Part shown: piece after piece, positions 1 to 8,500 of the stretch
How positions within the stretch are numbered: the stretch's first letter is position 1
Layout of the letters: each line of letters starts with the position of its first letter
DNA from: JAJYKN01 sp045403145
GTDB taxonomy: Bacteria > Nitrospirota > UBA9217
Assembly: GCA_045403145.1 (NCBI GenBank)
Contig: JAXIPA010000150.1
Location: 1-14,203, forward strand
Direction: 5' to 3'
DNA length: 14,203 nucleotides
Notes under the pieces: generated by a model
The model's input: the letters and a program-made list of their open reading frames with translations, nothing else
Databases searched by the model: none
What the model was told of the DNA's origin: nothing
Program-made: the position numbers and the translations under genes

Positions 1-1
1 A

Positions 2-2818
2 ATTTTGCCGCCGGGCACGCACACCGTCGAGGTGGCGATACTCGATAAAGCGGGTAACGGCGACCTGTTCCTGCGCGATCTCGATCTTAAAAAGAACGAC
101 TGGTTTTACGTCGGCATCGCCGATGCCACTATTGCCCGGGATTCCACGAGCGGCCCGGCAAAGCTCGTCACCAACGATCAGACGCACTACAACAACGAAC
201 TCAGCTATGATGGCCGGCTCGCTTTCTACACCAGAGGCAAGTTTGGCGAAGGTTGGGAATTGACTTCCAGCGCGGACACGCTCGAAGGGCCGGTCAAAGA
301 TATCTTCAGCAACCTGGGGGACAGGTCAGCCGGCTCATTGTTCCGGCGCATCGATCCGCAATATTTCTATCCTACCTACGGTGACGACAGCAGCGTGGAG
401 GACGGGGCCCCGACGCTCGGCAAGTTCTATACGAAGATAAAGAAGGACGAGAGCTACGGCCTGTGGGGCAACTTCAAGATCGGCTACAACGACAACGATC
501 TGGCGCACGTCGATCGTGGATTGTACGGCGCGAACGCCCATTATCAGACACTGTCGACGACGAGCTTCGGCGAGAAGCGGTTCATGATTGACGGCTTTGC
601 CGCGCAGCCGGGCACGGTCGGGACGCGGGACGAGTTTCTGGGTACCGGCGGTTCGCTTTATTACGTGCGTCATCAGGACATCATGACCGGCTCCGAGCGC
701 GTGCGCATCGAGGTGCGCGACAAGGATTCGGGCATCGTCATTGCAGTGAAGAACCTGATGCCGACCCTCGATTACACCGTCGATTACCTGCAGGGACGCA
801 TTCTGCTTTCGCAACCGCTGTCGCCGACGGCGAGCGACAATCTGCTGGTGGCCAGCGATACCGTCGGCGGCAATCCGGTTTATCTGGTCGTGCACTACGA
901 ATACGTACCGAGCGCCGGCGACACAAACAGCATGAGCCTCGGCGGCCATTCTCATGTCTGGCTGAACGATTACGTGAAACTGGGCGTCACCTCCAGCGAG
1001 GACAGGGATTCGGAGAACCCGAACGGGCTCAAGGCCGCCGATCTTACCCTCAGGAAGAGCGCCGGGACATGGATCAAAGTGGAGACGTCCAAGAGCGAAG
1101 GACCCGGCCTGACCTCCCTTTCTTCCAGCGACGGCGGCTTCACGTTTGGTTCGACGGAACCGCCGCTCGTCGGCAGTGCCGGCGCTTACCGGGTCGACAC
1201 CAGCCTCGGTTTCGGAGACATCATCGACGGCGCGAACGGTCAGGTGACGGCCTACACGCAGAGCCTCGATGCGGGCTATTCTGCGCCTGGCCTGGCGACA
1301 ATTACGGATACCAAGCAGTACGGCGGTACCCTGAAGGCGCCGGTGACGGACAGAATCAACATAACCGCCAAGACGGACAAAACGAGCCGTCAACAGGGTC
1401 TCGAGACCGATGCGTCCGAGGCCGATGTCAATTATCAGTTGACCGAGCATTGGACCCTGAGCCCGGGGGTGAGGCTTGACAGCCGCGAGGATCACTCGCC
1501 GGTCGTGCCGTTGACGCAGATGGAGGGCGATCGCACGGATGCAGCCGTGCGGGCGACCTACGATTCCAGGCAGAGATGGATTGCCTACGGTTTCGCGCAG
1601 GATACGGTCAAAAAGACCGGCAGCCGCGAAGAAAACGGCCGCGTGGGTTCGGGCGGCGCGTATCGCGTCACCGACCGGTTCAAGGTAACCGGCGAAGTGT
1701 CGAACGGTGATCTCGGCGGCGCCGGAAAGGCGGGCACGGAGTATCTCTACTCCGACCGGACCAATATGTACCTGAATTACGTGTACGACAACGAGACCCC
1801 GGACAATGGCATCCGTTCGAAAAAAGGAAATATGATCACCGGGGCCAAGACCCGGTACTCGGATACCACGAGCGTGTATGCCGAGGAAAAGTATACGCAT
1901 GGGGACGTGCCAACGGGCCTTACCCATTCCGCGGGCGTCGACCTTGCGCCTTTTGATCATTGGAACTTCGGTGTCAATGTGGATTACGGAACGCTGCGAG
2001 ATCACCTCACCGCCGCCCGCCTGGAGCGCAAAGCGGCCGGCGTGCGGGTCGGTTACGGCGCCGGAGGTTTCACCTGGACGACCGCGTTCGAGTATCGCGT
2101 GGACAAGACCGAAATCATAAACCCGGACATGAGTGTGAGCACGGTGGACCGGGACAGCTGGTTGATCAAGAACGGTTTCAAATACCAGATGGACCCCGCG
2201 TCGCGGCTCCTCGGGAAACTGAATCACGCCGAGAGCAAGAGCTCTCTCGGCAGTTTCTTCGACGGCAAATATACGGAAGCCGTCCTGGGTTACGGCTACC
2301 GGCCTGTGACGAACGATCGCCTCAACACCTTGTTCAAATATACGTACTTTTACAATCTTCCGAGCCCCGGCCAGGTCACCGATACGGTCACCAACACGGC
2401 CGCGAATACGGTCACCAATACGGCCGCGGATTTCATTCAGAAGAGCCACATCTTCGCGCTGGATGCGACGTATGACATCACCCAACGTTGGACCATCGGC
2501 GGCAAATACGCCTATCGCCTGGGGCAAATCAGCATGGATCGCATGACACAGGAATTTTTCGATAGCCGGGCCCACCTTTACATTCTCCGTATGGATTGGC
2601 ATTTCGTGAACAAGTGGGGCGCCTTGATTGAAGGGCGCATGCTCGATCTGCCCGATGCGCAAGACAGACGCAGCGGGGCACTGGCGGCGCTCTACCGGCA
2701 GGTGGGGAACAATGTTAAGGTGGGCGTCGGTTATAACTTCAGCGATTTCTCGGATGACCTGACCCAACTGGATTTCAAACACCGGGGTCTGTTCCTCAAC
2801 GTGATCGGGCAGTTCTAG
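2..2818 (+). CDS. Giant outer-membrane beta-barrel protein, 5' end missing
   Basis: The frame is open to the left edge, so the N-terminus is missing; the TTG at 5 is only the first start-like codon. About 938 residues are visible. The first lines (a GTHTVEVAILDKAGNGD-like stretch) look like the end of an Ig-like domain. Next comes a region with RRIDPQYFYPTYGDDSS and WGNFKIGYND, then a beta-rich segment with LDYTVDYLQGRILLSQPLS near residues 255-275. The remaining two thirds is alternating aromatic/polar strands typical of a large barrel, ending LNVIGQF; a terminal Phe is the usual BAM-recognition signature. There is no TonB plug domain in the visible part. From memory, similar large barrel proteins occur beside TPR/ExbB/ExbD genes in other proteobacteria. 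The substrate is unknown: adhesin, polymer exporter or motor client are all possible. It is followed after 30 bp by the next gene of the set. The outer-membrane barrel call is strong; the function is open. Confidence 0.85.
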   Translation: MLPPGTHTVEVAILDKAGNGDLFLRDLDLKKNDWFYVGIADATIARDSTSGPAKLVTNDQTHYNNELSYDGRLAFYTRGKFGEGWELTSSADTLEGPVKDIFSNLGDRSAGSLFRRIDPQYFYPTYGDDSSVEDGAPTLGKFYTKIKKDESYGLWGNFKIGYNDNDLAHVDRGLYGANAHYQTLSTTSFGEKRFMIDGFAAQPGTVGTRDEFLGTGGSLYYVRHQDIMTGSERVRIEVRDKDSGIVIAVKNLMPTLDYTVDYLQGRILLSQPLSPTASDNLLVASDTVGGNPVYLVVHYEYVPSAGDTNSMSLGGHSHVWLNDYVKLGVTSSEDRDSENPNGLKAADLTLRKSAGTWIKVETSKSEGPGLTSLSSSDGGFTFGSTEPPLVGSAGAYRVDTSLGFGDIIDGANGQVTAYTQSLDAGYSAPGLATITDTKQYGGTLKAPVTDRINITAKTDKTSRQQGLETDASEADVNYQLTEHWTLSPGVRLDSREDHSPVVPLTQMEGDRTDAAVRATYDSRQRWIAYGFAQDTVKKTGSREENGRVGSGGAYRVTDRFKVTGEVSNGDLGGAGKAGTEYLYSDRTNMYLNYVYDNETPDNGIRSKKGNMITGAKTRYSDTTSVYAEEKYTHGDVPTGLTHSAGVDLAPFDHWNFGVNVDYGTLRDHLTAARLERKAAGVRVGYGAGGFTWTTAFEYRVDKTEIINPDMSVSTVDRDSWLIKNGFKYQMDPASRLLGKLNHAESKSSLGSFFDGKYTEAVLGYGYRPVTNDRLNTLFKYTYFYNLPSPGQVTDTVTNTAANTVTNTAADFIQKSHIFALDATYDITQRWTIGGKYAYRLGQISMDRMTQEFFDSRAHLYILRMDWHFVNKWGALIEGRMLDLPDAQDRRSGALAALYRQVGNNVKVGVGYNFSDFSDDLTQLDFKHRGLFLNVIGQF
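2384..2431 (+). repeat. Two tandem 24-bp copies inside the barrel gene
   Basis: Positions 2384-2407 and 2408-2431 are two 24-bp copies differing at two bases. They encode TVTNTAAN and TVTNTAAD. A partial unit (VTD) lies just upstream at 2375-2383. The Thr/Asn/Ala-rich stretch sits between two barrel strands, so it probably forms an extracellular or periplasmic loop. Copy number can change by slippage without breaking the frame, since 24 is a multiple of 3. Confidence 0.8.
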
Positions 2819-2848
2819 AAAAGGCATTACTCAAACCAGGAGGCAGCC

Positions 2849-3364
2849 ATGTTCCACATTTTACGAGGGTTCATTCTATCCACTGCGATACTGATGCTGG
2901 GCTACCCTGCATATGCAGAGGAAATCTCCCGGGAACAGATCAAAGGCCTGGATGAGCAGGTTCAGGAAATCAAGAGCGATGTTCTGGGCATTGCGGCGGA
3001 GCTGAATCAGCTTGAAGAGAAGCTGCTGTATCCGTCCAATACGCAGGCCGCGGTATTCGTATCGCTGGCCAGCGGCGAAACCTTCCGTCTCGACTCGGTC
3101 GAGATCCAGGTGGACGGCAAGCCGGTTGCCCATCACCTTTACTCCTTCAAGGAACTCGAAGCCTTGCAGAAGGGGGCAGTGCAGCGCATCTATACCGGCA
3201 ATGTCCGGTCCGGTGAACATGATCTCCAGGTCTTTGTCATCGGTAAAACCGGGGGAGGCACCGATTTCAAAAAATCGGAGCGCTTCAAGGTCAACAAGGA
3301 CGTGGGCCCCAAGATCGTGGAAATATCCTTGGCCGCCCAAAGCATTACCCTTAATGACAGGTAA
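2849..3364 (+). CDS. Small secreted protein, coiled coil plus beta domain
   Basis: This is a 171-aa protein with an export signal: a hydrophobic core in residues 5-20 and a likely cleavage after PAYA (residue 23). Residues 24-56 form a charged heptad-like coiled coil (REQIKGLDEQVQEIKSDV and on). Residues 57-165 look like a single beta-sandwich domain, with LYPSNTQAAVFVSLASGE and the motif LDSVEIQVDGKPVAHHLY. The ATG is supported by CAGGAGG at 2836-2842. It lies 30 bp after the barrel gene and 3 bp before the TPR gene, so it is almost certainly co-transcribed with them. Relatives may carry a misleading AraC-regulator label in databases, but I see no helix-turn-helix and the protein is exported. 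Its role is unknown; a periplasmic adaptor between barrel and TPR proteins is an inference. Confidence 0.85.
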   Translation: MFHILRGFILSTAILMLGYPAYAEEISREQIKGLDEQVQEIKSDVLGIAAELNQLEEKLLYPSNTQAAVFVSLASGETFRLDSVEIQVDGKPVAHHLYSFKELEALQKGAVQRIYTGNVRSGEHDLQVFVIGKTGGGTDFKKSERFKVNKDVGPKIVEISLAAQSITLNDR

Positions 3365-3367
3365 ACC

Positions 3368-5260
3368 ATGAACAGGCTGCTTATATTATTGACAATTCTG
3401 ATATTCTCTGCGTCTTCGGCGCCAGCTGCTCCGTCCGCTCCGAAAGAACTGAAGGACCTCTATTTCGGAGAGGCCCTTTATTACGCGTATCAAGGGGACT
3501 GGTTCGATGCCGTCGCCAGGCTCGACACCGAGCTTATGCAGCACTATGGGGTCGATGAACCCGAACGCGACACCCTTCATTACCATATCAACCAGGCGAA
3601 GTTTGACGTGGGTGATTTCGAGTTAGCATACCGGATGCATCAGCGAGCCGGGCGCGCCATCAAGGCGGTGATCGAGGGCAATGTCGAGGAGACAATGCGC
3701 AACGAGGCCATTTTCCGCCTGGCCCGGATTTACTTCCAGAAAGATCAGCCGCAGAACGCCCTGCAGGCCGTGGAACGCATCAAGGGCGCTGTTCCCGGGG
3801 ATATTCGCGATGATCTGGCTTTTCTGCGGGCGCAAATATTTATGGCCAACGGCCGCTTCGATGATGCGGCCCGCATCCTGAAAGAGCTCCAAGGTGCGAA
3901 GAGCCTGGAAGGTTTTACCACGTACAACCTTGGAATCGCGCTGCTCAGGGGCGGGAAGGCGCAGGAAGGGCACGAGTATCTCGACCGGAGCGGCCGGACC
4001 GAGAGCGGCAATCCGGCCACGCTGGCGATCAGGGACAAATCGAACCTCGTCCTCGGCGACAAGCTGATGAGTGAAAAAAAATTCGAGGGCGCCAAGGAGG
4101 TGCTCGACAGGGTGCGCCTGAGCGGGCCTTTCTCCAACCGCGCGCTGCTCGGTTCGGGCTGGGCCGACGCCTCCCGGGAGCGGTTCGGAAATGCCCTGGT
4201 GCCATGGAGCATCCTGGCCGAACGCGAGGTCACGGACCCGGCGGTGCAGGAAGCCATGCTTGCCGTCCCCTATGCCTATGGGAAGCTCGGTGTGTACAGC
4301 AAGGCGGCGCTGAAGTACGGCAGGGCCTTGGAGGCGTTCGGCAAGGAGATCGACAAGCTCGGCGCCTCGATCTCCGGTATCCGCGAAGGCAGATTTCTGA
4401 AAGCTCTCGTCCGGGAAGAGCTGAAACAGGATGCCAACTGGGTCGTCAGGCTGCGCGAGCTGCCGGAGACGCCCGAGACATTCTACCTGCTCGATTTGCT
4501 GGCCTCCCATGATTTCCAGGAATCACTGAAAAATTATCTCGACCTCGAAGAGCTGCGCAAAAAATTGGAGGTCTGGTCAGGGGACCTGGTCGCCTTCGAG
4601 GATATCATCGAGCAGCGCCGGGCGTATTACAAGCCGCTGCTGCCCGCGATCGACCGGGAATTCAGACGGCTCGACTCGCAGATGCGGTTGCGGTTGGAGC
4701 AGCGAGACCGCATCGACCAGCGGCTGCAGGCCATGCTGGTGGCGCCGAGGCCCGACTACCTGGCGACCGCGCCGGAGCGGATTTTCAGAGAGCACATTGC
4801 ACGGTTGGAAAAGGCCATGTCTACGCGAGGCGGTGCGGCTGCCGGCGATGAAGTCAAGGGCCGCGTCAGGCGTCTGCGGGGGGTACTGGACTGGAAAATT
4901 TATACGGAATATGACCAGCGCCTTACGGAGGCGCACAAAAATCTTCGAGATCTGAATCACGTCATCGACTTGCTGCACAAGCAGTACGCTTCCTTTGTGC
5001 GTACCCGCCAGGCCGCCACCCAGAGCTACGAGGGCTACGGCGATGTGATCCGCCGCATGTGGGCCCGGATCACGGCCGCCCGGGAAAAAGTGGAGGAATT
5101 GATGGGCCGTCAGGGACAGATGCTCGAAGTCATGGCTGTTGATGAACTCACCATGCGGCGCAATCGGCTCGAAGAGTTCCAGGTCAAGGCGCGCTTCGCC
5201 CTGGCGGACAGTTACGATCGCGCCAGCAAGGCCCAACTTCGGAAGGGGGCCGCGAAATGA
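3368..5260 (+). CDS. Secreted periplasmic TPR protein
   Basis: This 630-aa protein has a clear Sec signal peptide (MNRLLILLTILIFSASS, cleavage around SAPA|AP, residues 19-22) and no lipobox, so it is probably soluble in the periplasm. Helical TPR-like repeats occupy about residues 30-330, for example EAIFRLARIYFQKDQPQNAL near 113-132 and AFLRAQIFMANGRFDDAARI near 151-170. The C-terminal part, about 390-625, is rich in Arg, Glu and Leu and reads as long helices or coiled coil (EFRRLDSQMRLRLEQRDRID). TPR proteins are protein-protein scaffolds; no catalytic motif is seen. The ATG at 3368 follows the previous stop by 3 bp. Its stop overlaps the next start (ATGA), which suggests translational coupling and a joint complex with the next TPR lipoprotein. 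I infer a scaffold linking the barrel to the inner-membrane motor. Confidence 0.88.
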   Translation: MNRLLILLTILIFSASSAPAAPSAPKELKDLYFGEALYYAYQGDWFDAVARLDTELMQHYGVDEPERDTLHYHINQAKFDVGDFELAYRMHQRAGRAIKAVIEGNVEETMRNEAIFRLARIYFQKDQPQNALQAVERIKGAVPGDIRDDLAFLRAQIFMANGRFDDAARILKELQGAKSLEGFTTYNLGIALLRGGKAQEGHEYLDRSGRTESGNPATLAIRDKSNLVLGDKLMSEKKFEGAKEVLDRVRLSGPFSNRALLGSGWADASRERFGNALVPWSILAEREVTDPAVQEAMLAVPYAYGKLGVYSKAALKYGRALEAFGKEIDKLGASISGIREGRFLKALVREELKQDANWVVRLRELPETPETFYLLDLLASHDFQESLKNYLDLEELRKKLEVWSGDLVAFEDIIEQRRAYYKPLLPAIDREFRRLDSQMRLRLEQRDRIDQRLQAMLVAPRPDYLATAPERIFREHIARLEKAMSTRGGAAAGDEVKGRVRRLRGVLDWKIYTEYDQRLTEAHKNLRDLNHVIDLLHKQYASFVRTRQAATQSYEGYGDVIRRMWARITAAREKVEELMGRQGQMLEVMAVDELTMRRNRLEEFQVKARFALADSYDRASKAQLRKGAAK

Positions 5261-8200
5261 GGACGACCAATCGGCTTCGCTGGAGCACATTTGATGAACT
5301 CGTAAAAAGTCGTCATTCCCGCTTGTCGGGAATCGTATTGCCGAATAACGCGCTGATTAGAAACGATTCCCCCGAACAAGTCGGGGCAGGCTCTCAAGCC
5401 GGAATGACGGTCCATCGGCGATTTTCGACTTTTTACGAGATCATCGTGCTCGCGCTGTTGCTGCTCCTCTGCGCCTGCCAGTCAATCGGCGGCAGGGATA
5501 CGATTGCCAAGTTGCGCGACATGCAGATCGAAATCAAGGAAGAGAAGATCGAAGGCGGACTCGAGAAAGCCATGGAGGGTTACCGGCGCTTCCTGGAACA
5601 GACGCCGGACTCGGGCCTGTCGCCGGAGGCTATTCGTCGCCTGGCAGACTTGAAGGTCGAAAGGGAATATGGCCTGCTTTCCGGCGATACCGCAGCAGAG
5701 CGACGGGTCTCCGCCATTGCTTTGCCTCCTATCGGAGATACGGCGCGTGCGGACGGACTTGCCGAAGGTGCTGATGACCTGAAGCGGGCCGGTGCCCTTG
5801 AAGCCGTAGAACTCTACAAGAAACTGCTGAACGATTATCCAACGTACGAGCGCAACGATCAGGTGCTGTATCAGATGTCCCGCGCCTATGAGGAACTGGG
5901 GCAGGTCGACGAGGCCATGCAGGTCATGAACCGGCTGGTGCGCGAGTATCCGAAATCCCGGTACATGGATGAAGTGCAGTTCCGGCGCGCCGAATATTTC
6001 TTCACCCGCAGGCATTACCTGGATGCCGAGGAGGCTTACGGCAGCATCGTGACCATGGGCGTCTCTTCATCCTATCATCAGCTCGCCCTGTACAAGCTGG
6101 GCTGGACCTTTTACAAACAGGAAGTCTATGACGAGGCCCTGCACCGGTTCATTGCCCTGCTGGATTACAAGGTGTCCATGGGCTACGACTTCGCGCAGAC
6201 CGCAGACGAGCAGGAAAAAAAGCGCATCGATGACACCTTCCGGGTCATCAGTCTGAGTTTTTCCAACCTCGGCGGCGCCAACTCCGTGGTCGATTATTTC
6301 AACCGCCACGGCAAGCGCAGTTACGAGGACGGCGTCTACAGCAACCTCGGGGAATTCTACTTCGCTAAGCGCCGTTACGCCGACGCCGCTGCAACCTACA
6401 ACGCCTTTGTAAGCCGCAATCCGTTCCACAAGGTATCGCCGCAATTTCACATGCGGGTGATCGAAATCCATTTTGCCGGGGCGTTCCCCAGCCTGGTCAT
6501 TGACGCGAAAAAGCAATTTGCCGGCAATTACGGGCTCAAGGCCGAATATTGGCAGCATTTCGAACCGGCTGCCCGGCCGGAAGTTCTGGCCTGGCTCAAA
6601 ACGAACCTTACTGATCTGGCCAAGCATTATCACGCGCTTTACCAGAGCTTGCAGCAGATCAAGGAAAAAAATACAAACTTCGAAGAAGCGCTGCATTGGT
6701 ATCGGGAATTTCTCACTTCCTTCCCGATGGACCCTGAGTCGCCGGCTGTTAATTATCTGTTGGCGGATCTGCTTCTGGAAAACCGCTCCTTTAATCTGGC
6801 AGCCGTGGAATACGAGAAGACCGCCTATGAATACCCGCGCCATGAAAAGTCCCCGCAGGCCGGCTACGCGGCAATTTACGCCTATCGCCAGCAATTGACG
6901 GGAGTTGCAGCCGCGTCAAAAGATCAGGTGAAGCGGGAGGTGGTACGCAGCTCGCTGAAGTTTGCCGACACCTATCCTGAGCATGAGAAAGCGGCGATTG
7001 TTCTGGGGGCGGCTGCGGATGATCTGTACGACATGCGGGATTATGAACCGGCGGTCGTGGCCGCACGCAAGCTTATCGGGACATTCCCCGGCGCCGAGGT
7101 GGAGGTCGTACGCGCAGCCTGGCTGGTGGTCGGCCACTCAACCTACGAGCTGCTTCGCTACAACGAAGCTGAAACCGCTTACGTGAATGTGCTTGCGCTG
7201 CTCCCTGCCGGGGACAAAAGTCATGACGCCCTGATCGATAATCTTGCTGCAGCGATTTACAAGCAGGGCGAACAAGCGAATGCCCGTATGGATTATCGGG
7301 CGGCGGGCGAGCATTTTTTGCGGGTGGGGCGTATTGCCCCGACCTCCAAAATCAGGGTAAACGCGGAGTACGATGCGGCCGCCGCCCTGATGCAGCTTAA
7401 GGACTGGAAGATGGCTGCCACCGTGCTGACCGGGTTCCGTGACAAATTCCCCGGCCACGAGTTGCAGCCCGAGGTCACCAAAAAGATCGCATACGTCTAT
7501 AAAGAAGATGGGCAGCTCTCCCTGGCAGCCGATGAATATGAACGCATAGAAAGAGAGTCCCAGGATGATGAGGTAAGGCGGGAGGCACTGCTGATCGCGG
7601 CGGAATTGCATGAGCAGGTCGGGAACCAGGTCCGCACGTTGGCGGTGTATCGGCGCTACGTGGATTATTTCCCGCATCCGGTGGAACCCAACCTGGAAAC
7701 GCGCAACAAAATCGCGGAAGCTTTGAAGAAGAAAAACGAGCAAGACAACTACCTCACCGAACTCAAGCAGATCGTGGCCATTGATGCGGGCGCCGGTGGC
7801 GAGCGCACGCCACGGACCCGCTATCTTGCCGGCAAAGCCGCGTTGGTTCTGGCCGAGCAAACCTTCGGCCAGTTCGCTGAAGTCAAACTGGTCCAACCAT
7901 TCGAGACCAGCCTGCGCAAGAAAAAGGAGTTGATGAAGGTTGCGACCCAGCAGTTTGACAAGCTTCTCGATTATGAAGTCGGCGAGGTCACCGCTGCGGC
8001 GACCTTTTATCTGGCCGAGATCTATGCCCACTTCAGCAAGGACCTGAGGGAGTCCGAACGCCCCGCAGGACTGAGCGCATTGGAACGGGAAGAGTACGAA
8101 CTTGCCATCGAGGAGCAGGCTTATCCCTTCGAAGAGAAGGCCATTGTAATGCATAAGAGCAATCTCGAGCTGATCTCCCTGGGTGTTTACAGCGAGTGGA

Positions 8201-8475
8201 TCGACAAGAGTTTGCAGAAACTGGCCAAGTTCGTTCCCGCCCGCTATGACAAGCGGGAAGAGGAGAGTCCCGTCATCGCGACCTTGGATAGTTACCTGTT
8301 CGCCATTGAACGTCCGGAGCCGCGGGCGCCCGAAGTGGCGGCGGCGCAGGCCGCAGAACCGAAGCAGGCTGCCAAGCCGGCCGAGGCCAAAGAAGCGGTA
8401 AAGGTCGGAGAACCGGCGCAGGATGCACAGGACAGCGGCAACCAAGGCGCCCCGCCTGATGCGGTGGTGGAATAA
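5257..8475 (+). CDS. Large TPR outer-membrane lipoprotein with repeat-derived N-terminus
   Basis: The ORF of 1072 aa starts at the ATG overlapping the previous stop (ATGA), with AAGGGGG at 5242-5248. The signal peptide is odd. The hydrophobic core is IIVLALLLLL (62-71), followed by a lipobox LCAC with Cys74 as the likely lipidated residue. Residues 13-63 are encoded by an inserted palindromic repeat. Without it the start would read MRTTNRLRWSTF followed by the hydrophobic core, a normal lipoprotein leader. An in-frame ATG at 5404 (Met50) would give a normal-looking leader, MTVHRRFSTFYE plus core, but has only a weak upstream ribosome site. The mature protein is a long solenoid of TPRs (AVELYKKLLNDYP, FYFAKRRYADAAATYNAFV, and DEALHRFIALLDY among them) up to about residue 1000. 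An Ala/Lys/Glu/Pro-rich tail follows. I infer a periplasmic scaffold anchored by its lipid; YfgC/BamD-like or GltD/GltE-like roles cannot be told apart here. Confidence 0.88.
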   Translation: MRTTNRLRWSTFDELVKSRHSRLSGIVLPNNALIRNDSPEQVGAGSQAGMTVHRRFSTFYEIIVLALLLLLCACQSIGGRDTIAKLRDMQIEIKEEKIEGGLEKAMEGYRRFLEQTPDSGLSPEAIRRLADLKVEREYGLLSGDTAAERRVSAIALPPIGDTARADGLAEGADDLKRAGALEAVELYKKLLNDYPTYERNDQVLYQMSRAYEELGQVDEAMQVMNRLVREYPKSRYMDEVQFRRAEYFFTRRHYLDAEEAYGSIVTMGVSSSYHQLALYKLGWTFYKQEVYDEALHRFIALLDYKVSMGYDFAQTADEQEKKRIDDTFRVISLSFSNLGGANSVVDYFNRHGKRSYEDGVYSNLGEFYFAKRRYADAAATYNAFVSRNPFHKVSPQFHMRVIEIHFAGAFPSLVIDAKKQFAGNYGLKAEYWQHFEPAARPEVLAWLKTNLTDLAKHYHALYQSLQQIKEKNTNFEEALHWYREFLTSFPMDPESPAVNYLLADLLLENRSFNLAAVEYEKTAYEYPRHEKSPQAGYAAIYAYRQQLTGVAAASKDQVKREVVRSSLKFADTYPEHEKAAIVLGAAADDLYDMRDYEPAVVAARKLIGTFPGAEVEVVRAAWLVVGHSTYELLRYNEAETAYVNVLALLPAGDKSHDALIDNLAAAIYKQGEQANARMDYRAAGEHFLRVGRIAPTSKIRVNAEYDAAAALMQLKDWKMAATVLTGFRDKFPGHELQPEVTKKIAYVYKEDGQLSLAADEYERIERESQDDEVRREALLIAAELHEQVGNQVRTLAVYRRYVDYFPHPVEPNLETRNKIAEALKKKNEQDNYLTELKQIVAIDAGAGGERTPRTRYLAGKAALVLAEQTFGQFAEVKLVQPFETSLRKKKELMKVATQQFDKLLDYEVGEVTAAATFYLAEIYAHFSKDLRESERPAGLSALEREEYELAIEEQAYPFEEKAIVMHKSNLELISLGVYSEWIDKSLQKLAKFVPARYDKREEESPVIATLDSYLFAIERPEPRAPEVAAAQAAEPKQAAKPAEAKEAVKVGEPAQDAQDSGNQGAPPDAVVE
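5293..5445. repeat. Palindromic MITE-like element, 153 bp, inside the lipoprotein leader
   Basis: The ends are 20-bp inverted repeats: GATGAACTCGTAAAAAGTCG at 5293-5312 and its complement at 5426-5445, with one mismatch. Inside are two hairpins: ATTCCCG/CGGGAAT (5315-5321 with 5327-5333, loop CTTGT) and CCCCGA/TCGGGG (5370-5375 with 5381-5386, loop ACAAG). GTCATTCC near the left end is mirrored by GGAATGAC near the right. It carries no gene of its own and would need a transposase in trans. I recall similar GTCATTCCCG-type repeats with AAAAAGTC ends from deltaproteobacterial genomes. Its length is exactly 51 codons, so the host frame stays open. No convincing target duplication is seen. Confidence 0.85.
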
Positions 8476-8500
8476 GGTTTAACGAGAGAGGCCAAGAGCG

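Noticed and set aside
1069..1479. 136-codon + frame inside the barrel gene
   Set aside because: It is an Arg-rich out-of-frame shadow of the barrel coding sequence with no ribosome site or domain.
335..2827. 830-codon open frame on the - strand opposite the barrel gene
   Set aside because: Long antisense frames are common in GC-rich genes. Its translation is rich in Arg, His and Ile with no recognisable domain, leader or ribosome site, whereas the + strand frame gives a clear barrel protein.
7138..8445. 435-codon - strand frame opposite the large TPR lipoprotein
   Set aside because: It is the complement of a well-supported TPR coding region. The translation shows no family features and no start signals.
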